Shown here piece after piece: positions 40,701 through 49,362 of a DNA stretch of 64,000 nt. A program made the position numbers and the translations under genes. The DNA comes from Euborellia annulipes. Taxonomy: Eukaryota; Arthropoda; Insecta; Dermaptera; Anisolabididae. The notes below the pieces were generated by a model. That model had not been told where the DNA came from. It was given only the letters and a program-made list of their open reading frames with translations, and made no database searches. The stretch covers positions 1 to 64,000 of the forward strand of contig JAKCPI010003228.1 in the NCBI GenBank assembly GCA_023213315.1, written 5' to 3'. Position 1 is the stretch's first letter, and each line of letters begins with the position of its first letter.

Positions 40701-42871
40701 ACAAGCAATCCAAACGTTGTACAGTATTTTTATTTTTTAATAAATAATTGATACAAAATGTGGTCTATAATTAAAAACTCTCATAATAATAATAATACAA
40801 ACCACAAAAGCTTTAATAAAAACAAACAAAAAAACGTTTTTTTTGAAAAGCAGAGATTACGATTTTGAATGCCTCATATCAAAATTAAAAACAAAATATT
40901 GTTATCACAGAAATTTAATATAAAAATTATTATTTTTTTTTTGTGAATTAGTGATTCACTCAAGATAAAAAAAATCCCAGTCTAGTGTTAGTGTCGTTTT
41001 TCATGAAAACGAGGTTCTAAAATTCAAGATAATAAACGAGAGTAAGAAGTGAAATTTTGAGATTAGATCCTCATTTTTTCGTAAAGATATATTTTCTTAA
41101 GAGGCTACAATATCTCAAACGAGAAAGAGAATAAAAAAAACTCACACGAGAATCGACAACGAGAATGAAAAAATTCTCACCCAAAAAACAAAAACCAGAA
41201 TAAGAATCTTGTACGAAAGTCGAGATCGAGAAATTGACATCCAGAATAAGAGAAATGCCAAATTCTATTCTTAGTGAATTACCAAGAGAAAAGACTCCCG
41301 TATTACCATAAAATTATCTATTAAGGGCCGGTTGCTTGATGTATGGGTAGCTAGTTAACCTTTAGTTAGTGTGTAATGCAGAAATCCTCTTCCAGGGAAC
41401 AAACCCTCTTCAGTATTAAAGGTTTTGAGAAGCTATTACCAAAATTTAAAGAATAAAACTGAAGAGGGTTTCTGTTCTACAAAAAAAAAAAAAAAAAACA
41501 CTTAACAGAGACTCCACTAACTACCCATACATCATACAACCGGCGCTAAGAAAACTATTCCGATGCTGTAGAAATTACTGTCAAAATACCTTGGCTCCTT
41601 GTCTCGTAACCAACTCAGTGGTGTGTCTATCGTCAGTTGCGAGGCTCGCAGAACATGGCTCCTGATAACGAGCAGGACACGCACAAAGAGGCTGTGTGAA
41701 GTTAAGACGCACGTAGACAGCATTACACACCTGCAGGAAACAGAGCACAGGTGTCCTTATGAATACAACACCGATCGATATTCACATAATGTTTCAATTT
41801 AATACATTATTTGAATATATACATTTTGATTTCTTATCCAGCTAAGCGAATTAATGATGTTAATTTCTCTAAATGAATTAACTAGCCTCGCCACTGGCTT
41901 TAATTGTTTAGTTTTATATGAAAATAGGAGAGCTTTTCATTAGCATTCATTGACAATGCAAAAAATGTCATCTCATTTCTAACATCACTACACTGACAAT
42001 TGCAAAGAATACTTCTTATTTTAAAACAAATAAAAGTAAATATACTAATAATATTAAATAAAAATTATTAGTAAGAGAGAATATAATATTTTTATTTTAA
42101 ATTATTATACATAAATAAATAAAAAAAGTTTCATTAACATTGCAAAGAATATATAAATTTTTCATTTCGAATATCTTCCTACATTTCCTATGGAAGAAAT
42201 CGTAACTTCAACAATTAATAACACAAAAAGTTAAGGGAATTTCGGGACGGAAGTCATTTTACTGTAATCTCTAGAAAGTGCTTAAGGATATAAAATTTGG
42301 TTTCGAAATTCTAACGAGAAGTTGACCAAATATACATTGTGATAGACAGACAGACGGACATTAGCGAATTATATAAATTATACATTATATATAGACAATG
42401 TAAATAATTTTATATAAAATCTGTTGTTTCCCTCTCAACATTAATACGGCAACACACCTTGGAGTGATACCTTCTTAAATATAAAATATTTTTTATAATT
42501 TTAATCAGAGTTTGAGATTTATAATGTCCGTGATTCGTGGCTCAGTGAGAAGACATTAGCTTCACGTGCCGGGTTCGCTTCCCGTCCAAGAAAAATTTAT
42601 TTAAATTGAATTGGCTATCAATAGGAAGATTTCGAAATACTTTTTAGAAAAAGATAATTTTATTTTGTGACTCCATACAGTAAGTAAGGGTTAGTGGAAG
42701 GTAATATTTTATTTTATAATGATACGAACTGGATACCTGTTGAATGGCACATTCAGGTAGAAGATACAGATGCTGATTATGAGGATAGTAGTGGTATTTG
42801 GTAGGTTTTGCAACAACACCGTTGCGATTTCCCACAGCCGCCGCCGCAGTTGCACTAGCCAATTTTACTTC
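28713..42871 (-). CDS. Secreted-type cysteine-rich protein gene, 5 exons visible, 5' partial (Argos/giant-lens-like layout)
   Basis: Five minus-strand exons (42871-42737, 41730-41590, 36026-35876, 30853-30689, 28780-28713) each have consensus AG and GT borders and join without a frame break (phases 0, 0, 1, 1) into 219 residues and a stop. The cysteines lie in the middle: LPECAIQQVC, PLCACP, PCSASL, KTCEPV, RQCRP, VICQCP and GMMC; the C-terminus is basic (RLSRRMRSRRS) and then Trp/Pro-rich. Two N-glycosylation-type sites (NFT, NSS) fit secretion. The order C..C...C-x-C-P...CEPV...C-R...W...C-x-C-P recalls the disulfide domains of Argos/giant-lens, the secreted EGF-ligand antagonist of arthropods; this is inference from memory of that family, not a search. 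No signal peptide exon is confirmed. Introns of 1.0, 5.6, 5.0 and 1.9 kb are full of transposons. Codons are far less AT-biased than the flanks. Confidence 0.75.
29324..29595. mobile_element. hAT-type MITE with SINE tail inside
   Basis: Starts CAGTGGCGGATTAATG and ends TTTAATCCGCCCCTG, with G- and C-rich runs just inside. The flanking 8-mers GTGAAGAA and GTAGAGAA match at 6 of 8 positions, consistent with an old duplication. A SINE-B tail (29385-29475) lies inside. Located in the last intron of the cysteine-rich gene. Confidence 0.65.
29970..30510. mobile_element. hAT-type element with perfect TSD, interrupted by a palindromic element
   Basis: Starts CAGCGTTTTCCAAACTGAAG and ends AAAGTTTGGAAACCACTG; the target duplication CATTAGAG is perfect (29962-29969, 30511-30518). 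Removing the insert at 30117-30380 leaves about 266 bp, a normal MITE length. Confidence 0.88.
30117..30380 (-). mobile_element. Palindromic Penelope-type element nested in a hAT MITE, 11-bp TSD
   Basis: Duplication TATAAATTTAT at 30106-30116 and 30381-30391. Arms run from about 30145 (TTAACGCGGTGTC) and end at 30380 (GAGTCCGCCTTAA). The unpaired tail of 28 bp is on the left, so the element is inverted relative to the others. Motifs GACGTTTCGGCC (minus) and GGCCGAAACGTC (plus), with a GGCC stem II, are hammerhead-like, but the CTGANGA box is altered. Confidence 0.75.
30520..30680. other. Intron sequence
   Basis: AT-rich sequence between the nested hAT element and exon 4. Nothing further recognised. 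Confidence 0.4.
30689..30853 (-). CDS. Coding exon 4 (phase 1 to phase 1)
   Basis: Acceptor TTTGTTGTTGTTTTCAG, donor CCAAGG|GTAAATC. Encodes EGPLSHEQPTYASVPGIRVY, GMMCVPSDNSSTSYP and the basic RARLSRRMRSRRSTPK. The opposite strand is also open here, but lacks splice sites and continuity. Confidence 0.78.
30870..32200. other. Intron sequence, mostly unassigned
   Basis: One notable hairpin pairs CGCCCGCACCAAGGACA (31942-31958) with a near-complement at 31987-32005; GC-rich, origin unknown. The open frames through this hairpin are read-throughs of it. Confidence 0.35.
32214..32350 (+). repeat. tRNA-headed SINE (family A), copy 2
   Basis: GGGCTTGGTGTAGAGGTTAG includes TGGTGTAGAGG (A box) and is followed by CGCGGGTTCGGACCCC (B box). 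The tail has TTTAAGCCACTTGGATACCA. Same family as 9897-10002, here on the plus strand. Confidence 0.72.
32605..32723. mobile_element. Short MITE with about 40-bp inverted ends
   Basis: Left arm 32605-32644 and right arm 32683-32723 pair almost perfectly (ATTCATATACCCGAAAAAAG). The loop is GC-richer. No clear target duplication. Class unknown. Confidence 0.6.
32855..33240. repeat. Long inverted repeat with a tRNA-like gene in each arm
   Basis: Arms about 32857-33006 and 33050-33220 are near-perfect inverted copies. The right arm (plus) reads GGGCCTAGGATAAGGGTAGT, ..CCGCGAAAGCGTGG.., then T-arm CCTGG TTCGACT CCAGG. The left arm has the same on minus. The B box is perfect, the A box weak and the anticodon arm irregular, so this is tRNA-derived rather than a working tRNA. 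Sibling of 10281-10582. Confidence 0.7.
34075..34266 (+). mobile_element. Palindromic element, 10-bp TSD
   Basis: Arms contain AAAATGAATATCAGCCAAAC and its complement; the centre is CGTTTCGGCTTTATT...AAAACCGAAACG. An asymmetric tail of about 37 bp follows. TAAAATTAAT flanks both sides (34065-34074, 34267-34276). GAAACG remains but no CTGANGA box. Confidence 0.65.
34349..34560. mobile_element. Tigger/pogo-like MITE
   Basis: Ends carry inverted copies of CTCGCTTAGCGAGCAT / ATGCTCGTTGAGCGAG, with internal repeats of CGCATAACGAG on both strands, next to TA. Words of the type TCGCATAACGAGC are typical of Tigger-type Tc1/mariner MITE ends. No coding frame. Confidence 0.55.
34858..34905 (+). repeat. 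Solitary end of the TTAAGGGCCGGTTG MITE family
   Basis: ATTAAGGGCCGGTTGATTCA matches the left end of the complete element at 41331-41549. No right end was found nearby. Confidence 0.4.
35455..35500 (+). ncRNA. Solitary hammerhead-like motif
   Basis: CTGATGA (35463-35469), weak stem II (GTG with CAT), GAAACC (35488-35493). The core boxes are exact. It lies in an AT-rich block without a visible inverted partner, so it is probably the 3' remnant of a Penelope-type terminal repeat. Confidence 0.5.
35783..35857 (+). repeat. Family R hairpin, short copy
   Basis: ATCTGTTGTGACT ... ACCTTCGGTAATCGAAGGT ... CAGACCAGATT: a reduced version of the R-family terminal hairpin. It ends about 18 bp from the exon 3 splice donor. 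Confidence 0.55.
35876..36026 (-). CDS. Coding exon 3 (50 codons plus 1 base)
   Basis: Acceptor ATATTTTCCCCAG and strong donor CCTTG|GTGAGTG. Encodes ALTLVKTCEPVAEMRQCRP, then WSLLALQNIRTGKSHYLVIC and QCPKKNIL. The donor lies within about 20 bp of a hairpin repeat (35783-35857). Confidence 0.8.
36156..36215 (+). repeat. Single arm of the 40.5-kb palindromic family
   Basis: TTATTATGGGAGTTTTTAAT and the following TTAATTATTTATTAAAAATA match the left arm at 40497 onward; the rest is missing. Confidence 0.5.
36645..36700 (-). ncRNA. Complete hammerhead ribozyme-like motif with long stem I
   Basis: On minus: ACTTCAGCC (stem I 5'), CTGAAGA (36682-36688), stem II GGTC with GACC (36677-36680, 36665-36668), GAAAC, GTC, then GGCTTGAAGT (stem I 3', 36647-36656). 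Stem I is about 9 bp with one bulge. All core positions fit. The best candidate for a self-cleaving RNA in the window. Confidence 0.75.
36720..38255. other. Intron sequence, low complexity
   Basis: AT-rich with many A- and T-runs. No exon, transposon ends or repeats recognised, apart from a G-run at 37615-37625. Confidence 0.4.
38261..39144 (+). repeat. Family R repeat, copy 2, with nested hAT
   Basis: Starts with the hairpin AATCTGGTGTGACTG...CACACCAGATTTTTTGTGTC, continues with GAAAAAGTACAT, AAGTACTAGTACTTTT and CAACCTCCTAGTT, then (after the nested insert) ACAGACCAATTTG, CTCGACATCGAATTT and ACTTTCTCTCTCTATA, and ends GGGTAAGAGAAAGT. A reference copy for the family. Confidence 0.7.
38705..38989. 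mobile_element. hAT-type MITE inside family R copy 2, perfect 8-bp TSD
   Basis: Begins CAAGAGAGGATCC and ends GTATCCGCCCTTG; the duplication GTTCACAC is on both sides (38697-38704, 38990-38997). The uninterrupted site occurs in copy 4 (near 46863, GTCCACACAGACC). It carries an R-type hairpin of its own (38752-38837), so one family sits inside the other twice. Confidence 0.75.
39475..39745. other. Unassigned GC-richer block
   Basis: Open on plus for 89 codons, rich in Arg and Lys, and much less AT-rich than its flanks. Words such as GATCGCTCAAAGGCTTGCC and GGGTGCAGGTGGGATAAATC (minus) hint at a SINE or short interspersed repeat. No splice sites or family recognised. Confidence 0.3.
40497..40821 (+). 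mobile_element. Clean palindromic element, perfect 14-bp TSD
   Basis: Arms about 40497-40640 and 40645-40786 are near-perfect inverted copies with almost no loop. A tail of about 35 bp (ACAAACCACAAAAGCTTT) follows. The duplication ACAAACAAAAAAAC is perfect (40483-40496, 40822-40835). The minus strand of the left arm has GACTGAAAAATAAGC..AATCGAAACGTT, a degenerate hammerhead. Same family as 27680-28300 and the fragment at 36156. Confidence 0.85.
41331..41549. mobile_element. MITE with TTA-type ends (Harbinger-like?)
   Basis: Left end TTAAGGGCCGGTTGCTTGAT and right end ATCATACAACCGGCGCTAAG are inverted, continuing for about 35 bp (GTATGGGTAG). TTA/TAA borders would fit the 3-bp duplication of PIF/Harbinger elements. 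It ends about 40 bp from the exon 2 donor. Confidence 0.6.
41590..41730 (-). CDS. Coding exon 2 (47 codons)
   Basis: Excellent acceptor CTCTGTTTCCTGCAG and donor CCAAG|GTATTTT. Encodes VCNAVYVRLNFTQPLCACP, then PCSASLATDDRHTTELVTR. Phase 0 at both ends. A TTA-flanked MITE ends only about 40 bp beyond the donor. Confidence 0.78.
42520..42650 (+). repeat. tRNA-headed SINE (family B), copy 2
   Basis: GTGGCTCAGTGAGAAGAC (A box TGGCTCAGTGAG), CCGGGTTCGCTTCCCGTCC (B box) and a tail AAAATTTATTTAAATTGAAT. Best-preserved head of the family. It sits just below coding exon 1 on the intron side. Confidence 0.72.
42737..42871 (-). CDS. Coding exon 1 of those visible (45 codons)
   Basis: Acceptor TTTTTCTTTTAACAG, donor CAACAG|GTATCC. 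Encodes EVKLASATAAAAVGNRNG, then KPTKYHYYPHNQHLYLLPEC. Starts and ends in phase 0. Begins without Met, so at least one upstream exon is needed. Confidence 0.72.
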
Positions 42872-42879
42872 CTGTTAAA

Positions 42880-44120
42880 AGAAAAAGAAAAAAATTAAAA
42901 GAACGATTCATTATTAAGTGTTTAAAAATTTTTTTTTCTCAATTCATTATAACATGATTTATCAAAGTGAATCAATTTATTAATAAACACCGGTTCATTA
43001 TTTGAAAATAAAACGATTATTTTCTTATTCTCATGGCAAATATATTATTAACTGGAACAATATTAATTAGAAAAGTAACTTTCTTTAGGTGTTGGCAGCA
43101 CAAAGAAATTTTAAAATAATATTTTTGATATTCAAACAAAAAGTACAGTAAAAATCTTCTGTAATAAAAGAGATTGATGCTGTTCCCGTTTCTTATACAA
43201 TATGCGAGTCCAAATCTGAATTTGGCAATTGATAAAATTAATCTTTTTTGTGTCATTATACTTAAAAAAAAACTCGGAAATACTTCCCCTAGACTAGGCA
43301 TAGAAATGCGTGATTATCTTACATTGAAATTGTAGATCTGTATTAGCTTTTGGAGTAAATATATCAACCGGAAGTTTTTTCAAAAAGTGAACAATTTTTG
43401 AGATAATAAACGAAGATAGATATTTTTCTTCATTGATTATCTTAAAACCAATTCAATTGAAACAGCAGTCCAGAAGTAGGGCATGTTGAGTACAAATCGA
43501 CAGATCGGTGGTGCGACTCCCGGCGGTACCTTCTTTTTTCTCTTATTTAAATTAATATATACTTGATTATATGTTTTTCACTTTTAGTGTAAGAAGTACA
43601 TACTAAATTTCTTCAATCTGGCTGCTTGCGTTTTTTTAAGTATATTCGGAACTACATAAGAATCGACATAATTTTTTTTTGAGCTCAGGTCTAAAACTTC
43701 AAGAAACATCAAAATCTCCAGGTCGAATTTGTTGAATACTTTCTCTACTTCGTTTATGAGAAAGTGAAAATAAAACATTTTTATAATGGATGTTCACAAT
43801 TAAGTTAAAAATATGCTGATTAGGTTCTGAGACTTGCGCCAGATTCACAGATATAGATAGAGTTAGACGCAAAATTGGAAGATCGTGGTTTGAGTCCAAA
43901 AAGCCCCATTTATGTCCAAACATGTCGAAAATATTATCTATTATTAAAATAAAAATTTTATAAGCGCAAGTAAATTTTACAAATGATTTAGCAGCGATTG
44001 GTCCAGAACAAGTAAAGTCAGTTTTAAATAAATGCTCTAAGATAGAAATATGTTGAAATAATTTTTATGTAGACAAAGTAATACCAAAATCAAATAATAA
44101 TTTGGAGGGATAGGCAAAGT
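42880..44120. other. AT-rich sequence upstream of the visible exons
   Basis: Tested for an upstream exon of the cysteine-rich gene: a GTAAG-type site near 43320 follows an open stretch, but in the wrong phase. tRNA-like remnants near 43470-43540 (GGTGGTGCGACTCCCGG) and 43870-43900 are too weak to call. An ACTTTCTC/GAGAAAGT hairpin at 43738-43766 resembles the end of family R. Confidence 0.35.
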
Positions 44121-44130
44121 TTTTTTAAAA

Positions 44131-44270
44131 GGATCCTAGATCCAGAGAGCAAAAAATGATTTCGATTCAAATCCTTAAATCCATTCCCGTTTCGATTTGG
44201 ATCGCGATCCAGATCTCCAAGATCCTCCAAAAAAAAAGGATTTAGATCCAAAAATCCTGAAAACGATGGC
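44131..44270. repeat. GATC-rich tract
   Basis: At least seven GATC words within 140 bp (GGATCC, AGATCC, GGATCGCGATCCAGATC, AAGATCC), largely as imperfect repeats of GGATTTAGATCC. Could be a decayed simple repeat. Confidence 0.4.
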
Positions 44271-44756
44271 CAAAATAATCGCGATCTGATTATCTGATAT
44301 ATTACTAATTACTTTAATGATTTGTCTACGGTGATGTTGATCCCTTCTTTATAAATATCTTAAAAGTAAAGAGCTGATGAAATCACTCAAGTAGTGAATA
44401 ATGATTTCATGGTGGAATAAAAATGAATACATGACAAAAAAATATAGTCTATACCTATATATTTACCATCTTTAAAGATTTTAATTATTTTTTCTGAATG
44501 ATTTTTTTTCCCTTTACCATCTCATTATTCTTTAAAAATATTTCCAGGAAGTTGATTCTTTAAGGAGTTTCTTATAACAGTTGTTGATTTAAATATAAAA
44601 AAATAGTGAAGGCGACATAAATAACAATCTAAAGTATCTGTTGTATAGACTTATACTAACAATCAAAAAAAAAAAATGGACGGTTTAGTTCGGTATAAAA
44701 ATAAGACAATATGAGAAAAAAAATTTATTTAAAATGCACTAAAAAGAATATAAGTT

Positions 44757-45495
44757 TTACTTTTTTCTTACCCTATATATGAAATATATAGAGAGAAAGT
44801 ATTGCAATCTAGCCAAAAATTTGATGGAAATACATGTTTTGAGGTCCCGAGTGTCCTAAAAAGTGGGTCCCGCAAATTGGTCTGTGTGGACATTTTTAAG
44901 CATGAAAGAAATGAGCTATGAGTTTGAAATTTTATATTTAAGTAAGACACCTCCCGAAGTTGTGAAAATAAGCTTTTAAACAAAAATTGACCAAAAAGTA
45001 CTAGTACTTTACTCATGTACTTTTTCAATTTATTTCGATTTTCTCAAAATTCGCTACAACGATTTTGTTTAAAATTCATAAATCAATTATTTTTTACATG
45101 CTCTTTAAAATGTGTATTCTCATTTTGCTCTTGAAATCTTTTGAAGCACACTTTACTCTTATATTTCCTAGGAAAGATATGAAATATCGTTGCCATGGTA
45201 ATGGCAATGTCATGGCAATGTTCTCACATTTTGATTAAAATACATAAATAAACTATTTTTTAGATGCACTTTAAAAAGTATATCAGTTTGGTGAAAAATG
45301 TTTGAAGTACATTTTAATGATGTATTTCATATTTTTTTACTTATTAAATGCAAGTGGTCAAGTTTGGAACTAAGGTGGTATGAAAAATTAAATATATCTC
45401 GACACAAAAAATCTGGTGTGAAAAGCACAATAGACAACTTTCTCTTGCTGAAGGGTAAGAGAAAGTAGTGTGATCAGTCACACCAGATTTGTGAA
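44757..45495 (-). repeat. Family R repeat, copy 3
   Basis: Minus-oriented and close to full length: the hairpin end at 45408-45492 (AATCTGGTGTGA ... TCACACCAGATTT), then GTACTAGTACTTT, GTCTGTGTGGACATTTTTAA and GTCCCGCAAATTGG, ending CTTACCCTATATATGAAATA at 44770. Uninterrupted, so it shows the family's normal order. Confidence 0.7.
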
Positions 45496-45499
45496 TAGA

Positions 45500-46515
45500 A
45501 TTATTAAATATTTATTACAATTAAATATTTGATCTAATTTCTTATTAATGAGCGCAACGCTTTTATTTTTTTGTATAAATATTTATAAGATTATTTTTAG
45601 TGAATTTTAAATAAAAGCCTTTTTTCTTCAAAAGTTTTAATTAAAAATTGTATAGCAGGTATATGCCTACTCTCAAAAAAAAATTTACTTGCATTTCCTC
45701 TTAGATATTTAGGTCTTTTTTTTATTATTACCGTATTCTATAATTTATGAGCTTATCTATACATATAATCTTATCTAGAATAAAAAGAAACTAGGCCGGT
45801 TGAACTTTTTGCATCGAGCGCTTTGCGGGATCCGATTTTTTTATTTTATAAGGGAGAACAATTTTTTTTTATAAAGAAAATTTTAAAAAAGTAATTATTT
45901 ACTGCAAAATAGATCTAGAATAATTTTATTAAATTATGCTAAAACGAAAACTAACGATCCACATCAGATTAAAATTTTTTATAAATCTTGGGGAATTAAA
46001 TAATTTGATTAACCTCAAGAATAAAATGCATATCATCCGTTCGTAACACTTTCTTTCGTAATCTAATGAGCCGCCGAGAGATGACCAATCCAGTGAGCAA
46101 TTTAGTTCTATGGTTCCTAAATATTTTAAATAAAATATATGCAAGCAATATATAAAGAGAAAAGAAAGATAAAAACAAAACATTCACGGTATTTAATTAC
46201 GAATTCATCTTGCATTTAAGCGTTCATCATCGTTGATCAATGATGAATCAGTTTCTAGATTTTTCAATTAACAAAAAACATGGAGTACTGTTCTTAAAAA
46301 ACAAAAAAAAAAAAAAAAAAAAACAACAAAAAGCTGGAATTTCTTATTTTGCTGAGCAACCAGCTAAGGTAAAAAAATATTATCGTTCATTTCTCGTTTT
46401 AATTCGTTCATGTTCGCGAACCAAAATAAGTTTTATTCCTGTTAGATGGATTTTAAGCAATTCGTATAATAATAAATGGATCAAGTTCAAAGTCAAATTA
46501 AAAAAGAGGATCTAA
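45500..46515. other. Intergenic AT-rich DNA
   Basis: No support for a gene; the frames at 45929-46515 are AT-rich and lack splice or codon support. CTAGGCCGGTTG near 45793 resembles the TTAAGGGCCGGTTG MITE end but is alone. Confidence 0.35.
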
Positions 46516-46519
46516 AAAA

Positions 46520-46991
46520 GAATTGATTTATGAATTTTTATCAAAATCGTTAGAGCTTATTTTGAGAAAATAGAAAAAAAAACTGAAAAAGTTAGATTAG
46601 TAAAGTGTACTTAAAACAATTTTTATGAAAAATTTTACTGATATACTTTTTAAAGAGCATGCAAAAATCTTTTATTTTTGAATTTTAATCAAAATCGTTA
46701 GAAATGATTTTGAGAAATTCGAAAAAAAAAAATGAAAAAGTACTTAAGAAAAATACTAGTTCGTTTTTGCCGACTTTGTTCAAAAGCTTATTTTCACGCC
46801 TCAGGGGGGGTGCTGCCTAACTTAAATATAAAATTTCAACCTCAATTTCCTTCGTGCTTAAAATGTCCACACAGACCAATTTGCGACACTTTTTAGACTG
46901 AGGGGACCTCAAAACGTGTATATCCATCAAAATTTCGACATGATCGCAATACTTTATATATATAACATATATAGGAAAGAGAAAGTAAAAA
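46520..46991 (+). repeat. Family R repeat, copy 4 (5' truncated)
   Basis: Begins inside the family (TTATGAATTTTTATCAAAAT), includes an internal duplication of about 110 bp, then GAAAAAGTACTTAAG, CCACACAGACCAATTTGC and ACTTTATATATATAAC, and ends AGGAAAGAGAAAGT. The terminal hairpin is missing. Confidence 0.65.
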
Positions 46992-47461
46992 AAAGCAAGT
47001 TCAATAGGAGAAAAAAAAGATGAAAACAAAAGTGATCCGTCAAAAAGAAATTGTATAGTCTAGTCTGGCCGTTTTTGGAATTTCAGAAATTCACTCTATA
47101 GAACAAAATATATTCCTTTAACTCCAATTCCCTTTACAACATTTTAAGAATGAAGAAATTATTATTTTTCTGTCTCCGGAATTTCAAGGGTCGTCAGGCT
47201 TTACAAATATCGAACTTGAGACTGAAACTAGACTAGAAATAAAGTAAGTAGAAAAAGTCCAGTAGTAAAGTTATATTATTAATGTAAAAATAGGAAAAAG
47301 AAGACTGAGAGAAGGAATGTCAGTCTTAGCTCGGGTACTCGTGGTCGCCAATCCACGTACTCACGAGATGTGAGCCCCTGAGAGCATTTAAATACATATT
47401 TCTGTATAGTCACAGACATTATGATCTGCAATATTCTTTTATAAGCCAGGTAATTACCCAC

Positions 47462-47622
47462 AGCACAAAATATTGCAGCAATGTTGCAGAAACATTGCGA
47501 ATCTTGGCAACATTGCAGCGGCAATATTCCAAACTAGCAATATTGCTGTTTGAGCTGCAATATTGCATCAATGTTGCCGCAATATTGTCAACATTGAGCA
47601 AGATTGCAATATTCCGTGCTGT
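47462..47622. repeat. ATATTGC/AACATTGC minisatellite
   Basis: Degenerate tandem and inverted repeats of CAATATTGCAG and CAACATTGC over about 160 bp. Because CAATATTG is its own complement the tract can fold on both strands. Confidence 0.7.
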
Positions 47623-47634
47623 GTGGGTAGTATC

Positions 47635-47890
47635 GATGAAATAAAACACTCCGTACAGGAAACAGTTTCGGCTTTAATTAGAAAAGGCTCAGTCCAATTA
47701 TTGAGAGTATGAACTCAAATGACAGAACATTGTGGAATGGTCAGTTTGTGTGTGTGTATTTATTATACATAAATTATTTGTATAAAATACAATGCAATGA
47801 ATGCTTTCAATTTATATATGAAGCGCCTTATCTAATTAAAGCAGAAACTGTTTCTTGTTAGAGACTTTTATTTCGTTGAAACTAATTACA
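47635..47890. mobile_element. Palindromic element with degenerate hammerhead
   Basis: Arms share GAAACAGTTTC and GCTTTAATTAGA / TCTAATTAAAGC. On minus CTGAG...AAAGCCGAAACTG retains half of a hammerhead core. A tail with GTATCTGGCTGCCTGG follows. No convincing target duplication found. Confidence 0.45.
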
Positions 47891-47984
47891 TGTATCTGGC
47901 TGCCTGGTCCTTTCATCTATTGTTTAAAAACAACAGCCACTTGATTTCTTCAAAATTAAATATGAAATTTAAGCGCAAATTTAA

Positions 47985-48360
47985 ATCTATTTTGATTCAT
48001 TGACAGATAAATTGGACATGAGCTGCGACCAGTCGATCGATGGTCTTTCGTTATTTTCCATCTCTTCCCATTCTCAGTCTGGTTCGGGAACATTGAACAT
48101 TGTTTTGTCTTAAACATCATACAAATTGTCTTTAGAATAACTCTATCCTTTTCTTTGGAGAGGCCTTTGCTATTTCTTCCAGCTCTATTTTCGCAAACGG
48201 GATAGTGCAATGCACTTGCACAAGATGTATTTCTCCGTTTCTTTTATCAGATCGCAAGACAGACATCGTCATAAATTCTGGCAATCTTCTTCTAAAGGAC
48301 AGTGTCCTGTTAATAGACAATGTTTAAATTGACATTGGAAACACTCAAACACCCCCCCAC
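47985..48360 (-). pseudogene. LINE C-terminal (RNase H/zinc-knuckle) fragment
   Basis: Minus-strand frame with stops reads FQCQFKHCLLTGHCPLEEDC, then RCLSCDLIKETEKYILCKCI and ALSRL. This matches the LTGHC...L...C..C...EETxxHILCxCPAL end of Jockey/I/R1-type ORF2 proteins. Several stops and frameshifts. Dead. Confidence 0.6.
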
Positions 48361-48369
48361 ATAGGAACT

Positions 48370-49320
48370 GATGATGGTATCAAACGGTTTCTTATATTGG
48401 GAGTTTATTCAACAGAGGCTACTGGCTAACTTCCTCCCCTGTCACATTTTCTCATATAGTTTCTCTTTTGTTTTCTTCGTCTGAGGTGTTTCACAGTCTG
48501 GTTCGAGCCCTATGAAAGAATTTGCTTCATCCTTGTTTCTTGGCTGCCTTGTATTCCTGGCATCTATCTTTTTTTCCCAAATCAGACTTGAAACTTAAAT
48601 GCATAAGAGATTAGATTAGATTTTAAGGTTGCTTGGCGTGACAGACAGATAAATACACAGACCATTTAACAGATCATAAACGTAAAAGAAAGTAAAAAAA
48701 TTAATTTAAATTAATCTAGAAATTATTCGTAATTATTTAAATAAAATTTAAAAAATATATATATCAGGCTTTCTCCTTATATTATTTTTTTTCTCTTTGA
48801 AATATTTTTTGTATGCTAAATAAAATAGTTTTAATAAAACAATTATATATAGATTCTTAAATTATTTGTCTATTTAATTTGAAATGGAATTTATTCTTAT
48901 GGCGTATTTGTGGTCAATTCTAATAAAAAGTTCCATTTTGTCTGGTCAAGTCTTTATATTCTTGCATTTTTTAGTGTGTCATCATTTATAATTTTTTTTT
49001 TTTTTTAAGCCTCAAGCAAACCAACGTTCTTATTAAGATGGTCTTAAAAATCATACAACGCAATTGTTTATTATTCCACATTTTTCTTCAAAAGTGTAAT
49101 ATTATAGAAAAAATTTTTTTGTGAAAAGAATAAATAATTTTAATGTTAAAAAAAAAAAAACTAGGTAACCACATGGAAAATTTCAGGGCGATTTCCGAAA
49201 GTTAATGAGGAAGGAACTAATTTTTTTTTTTTTTCAAGTTCGAAGCTGACTGGCACCGTGACGATTTGTGTTTGGTTTGACTTAGGAGAAAACCAACGGT
49301 CATCCTGATTTTTTTTTTTT
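48370..49320. other. Intergenic DNA
   Basis: AT-rich, no recognised gene. T/A-runs only. Confidence 0.35.
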
Positions 49321-49362
49321 AAGATTTTTTGCCATCCGCCTACACCGTCACGGTAGGCTAAC

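Noticed and set aside
43321..43400. Possible upstream exon of the cysteine-rich gene (..FTPKANTDLQFQ before GTAAG)
   Set aside because: No acceptor on the other side and wrong phase for the next exon; AT-rich chance frame.
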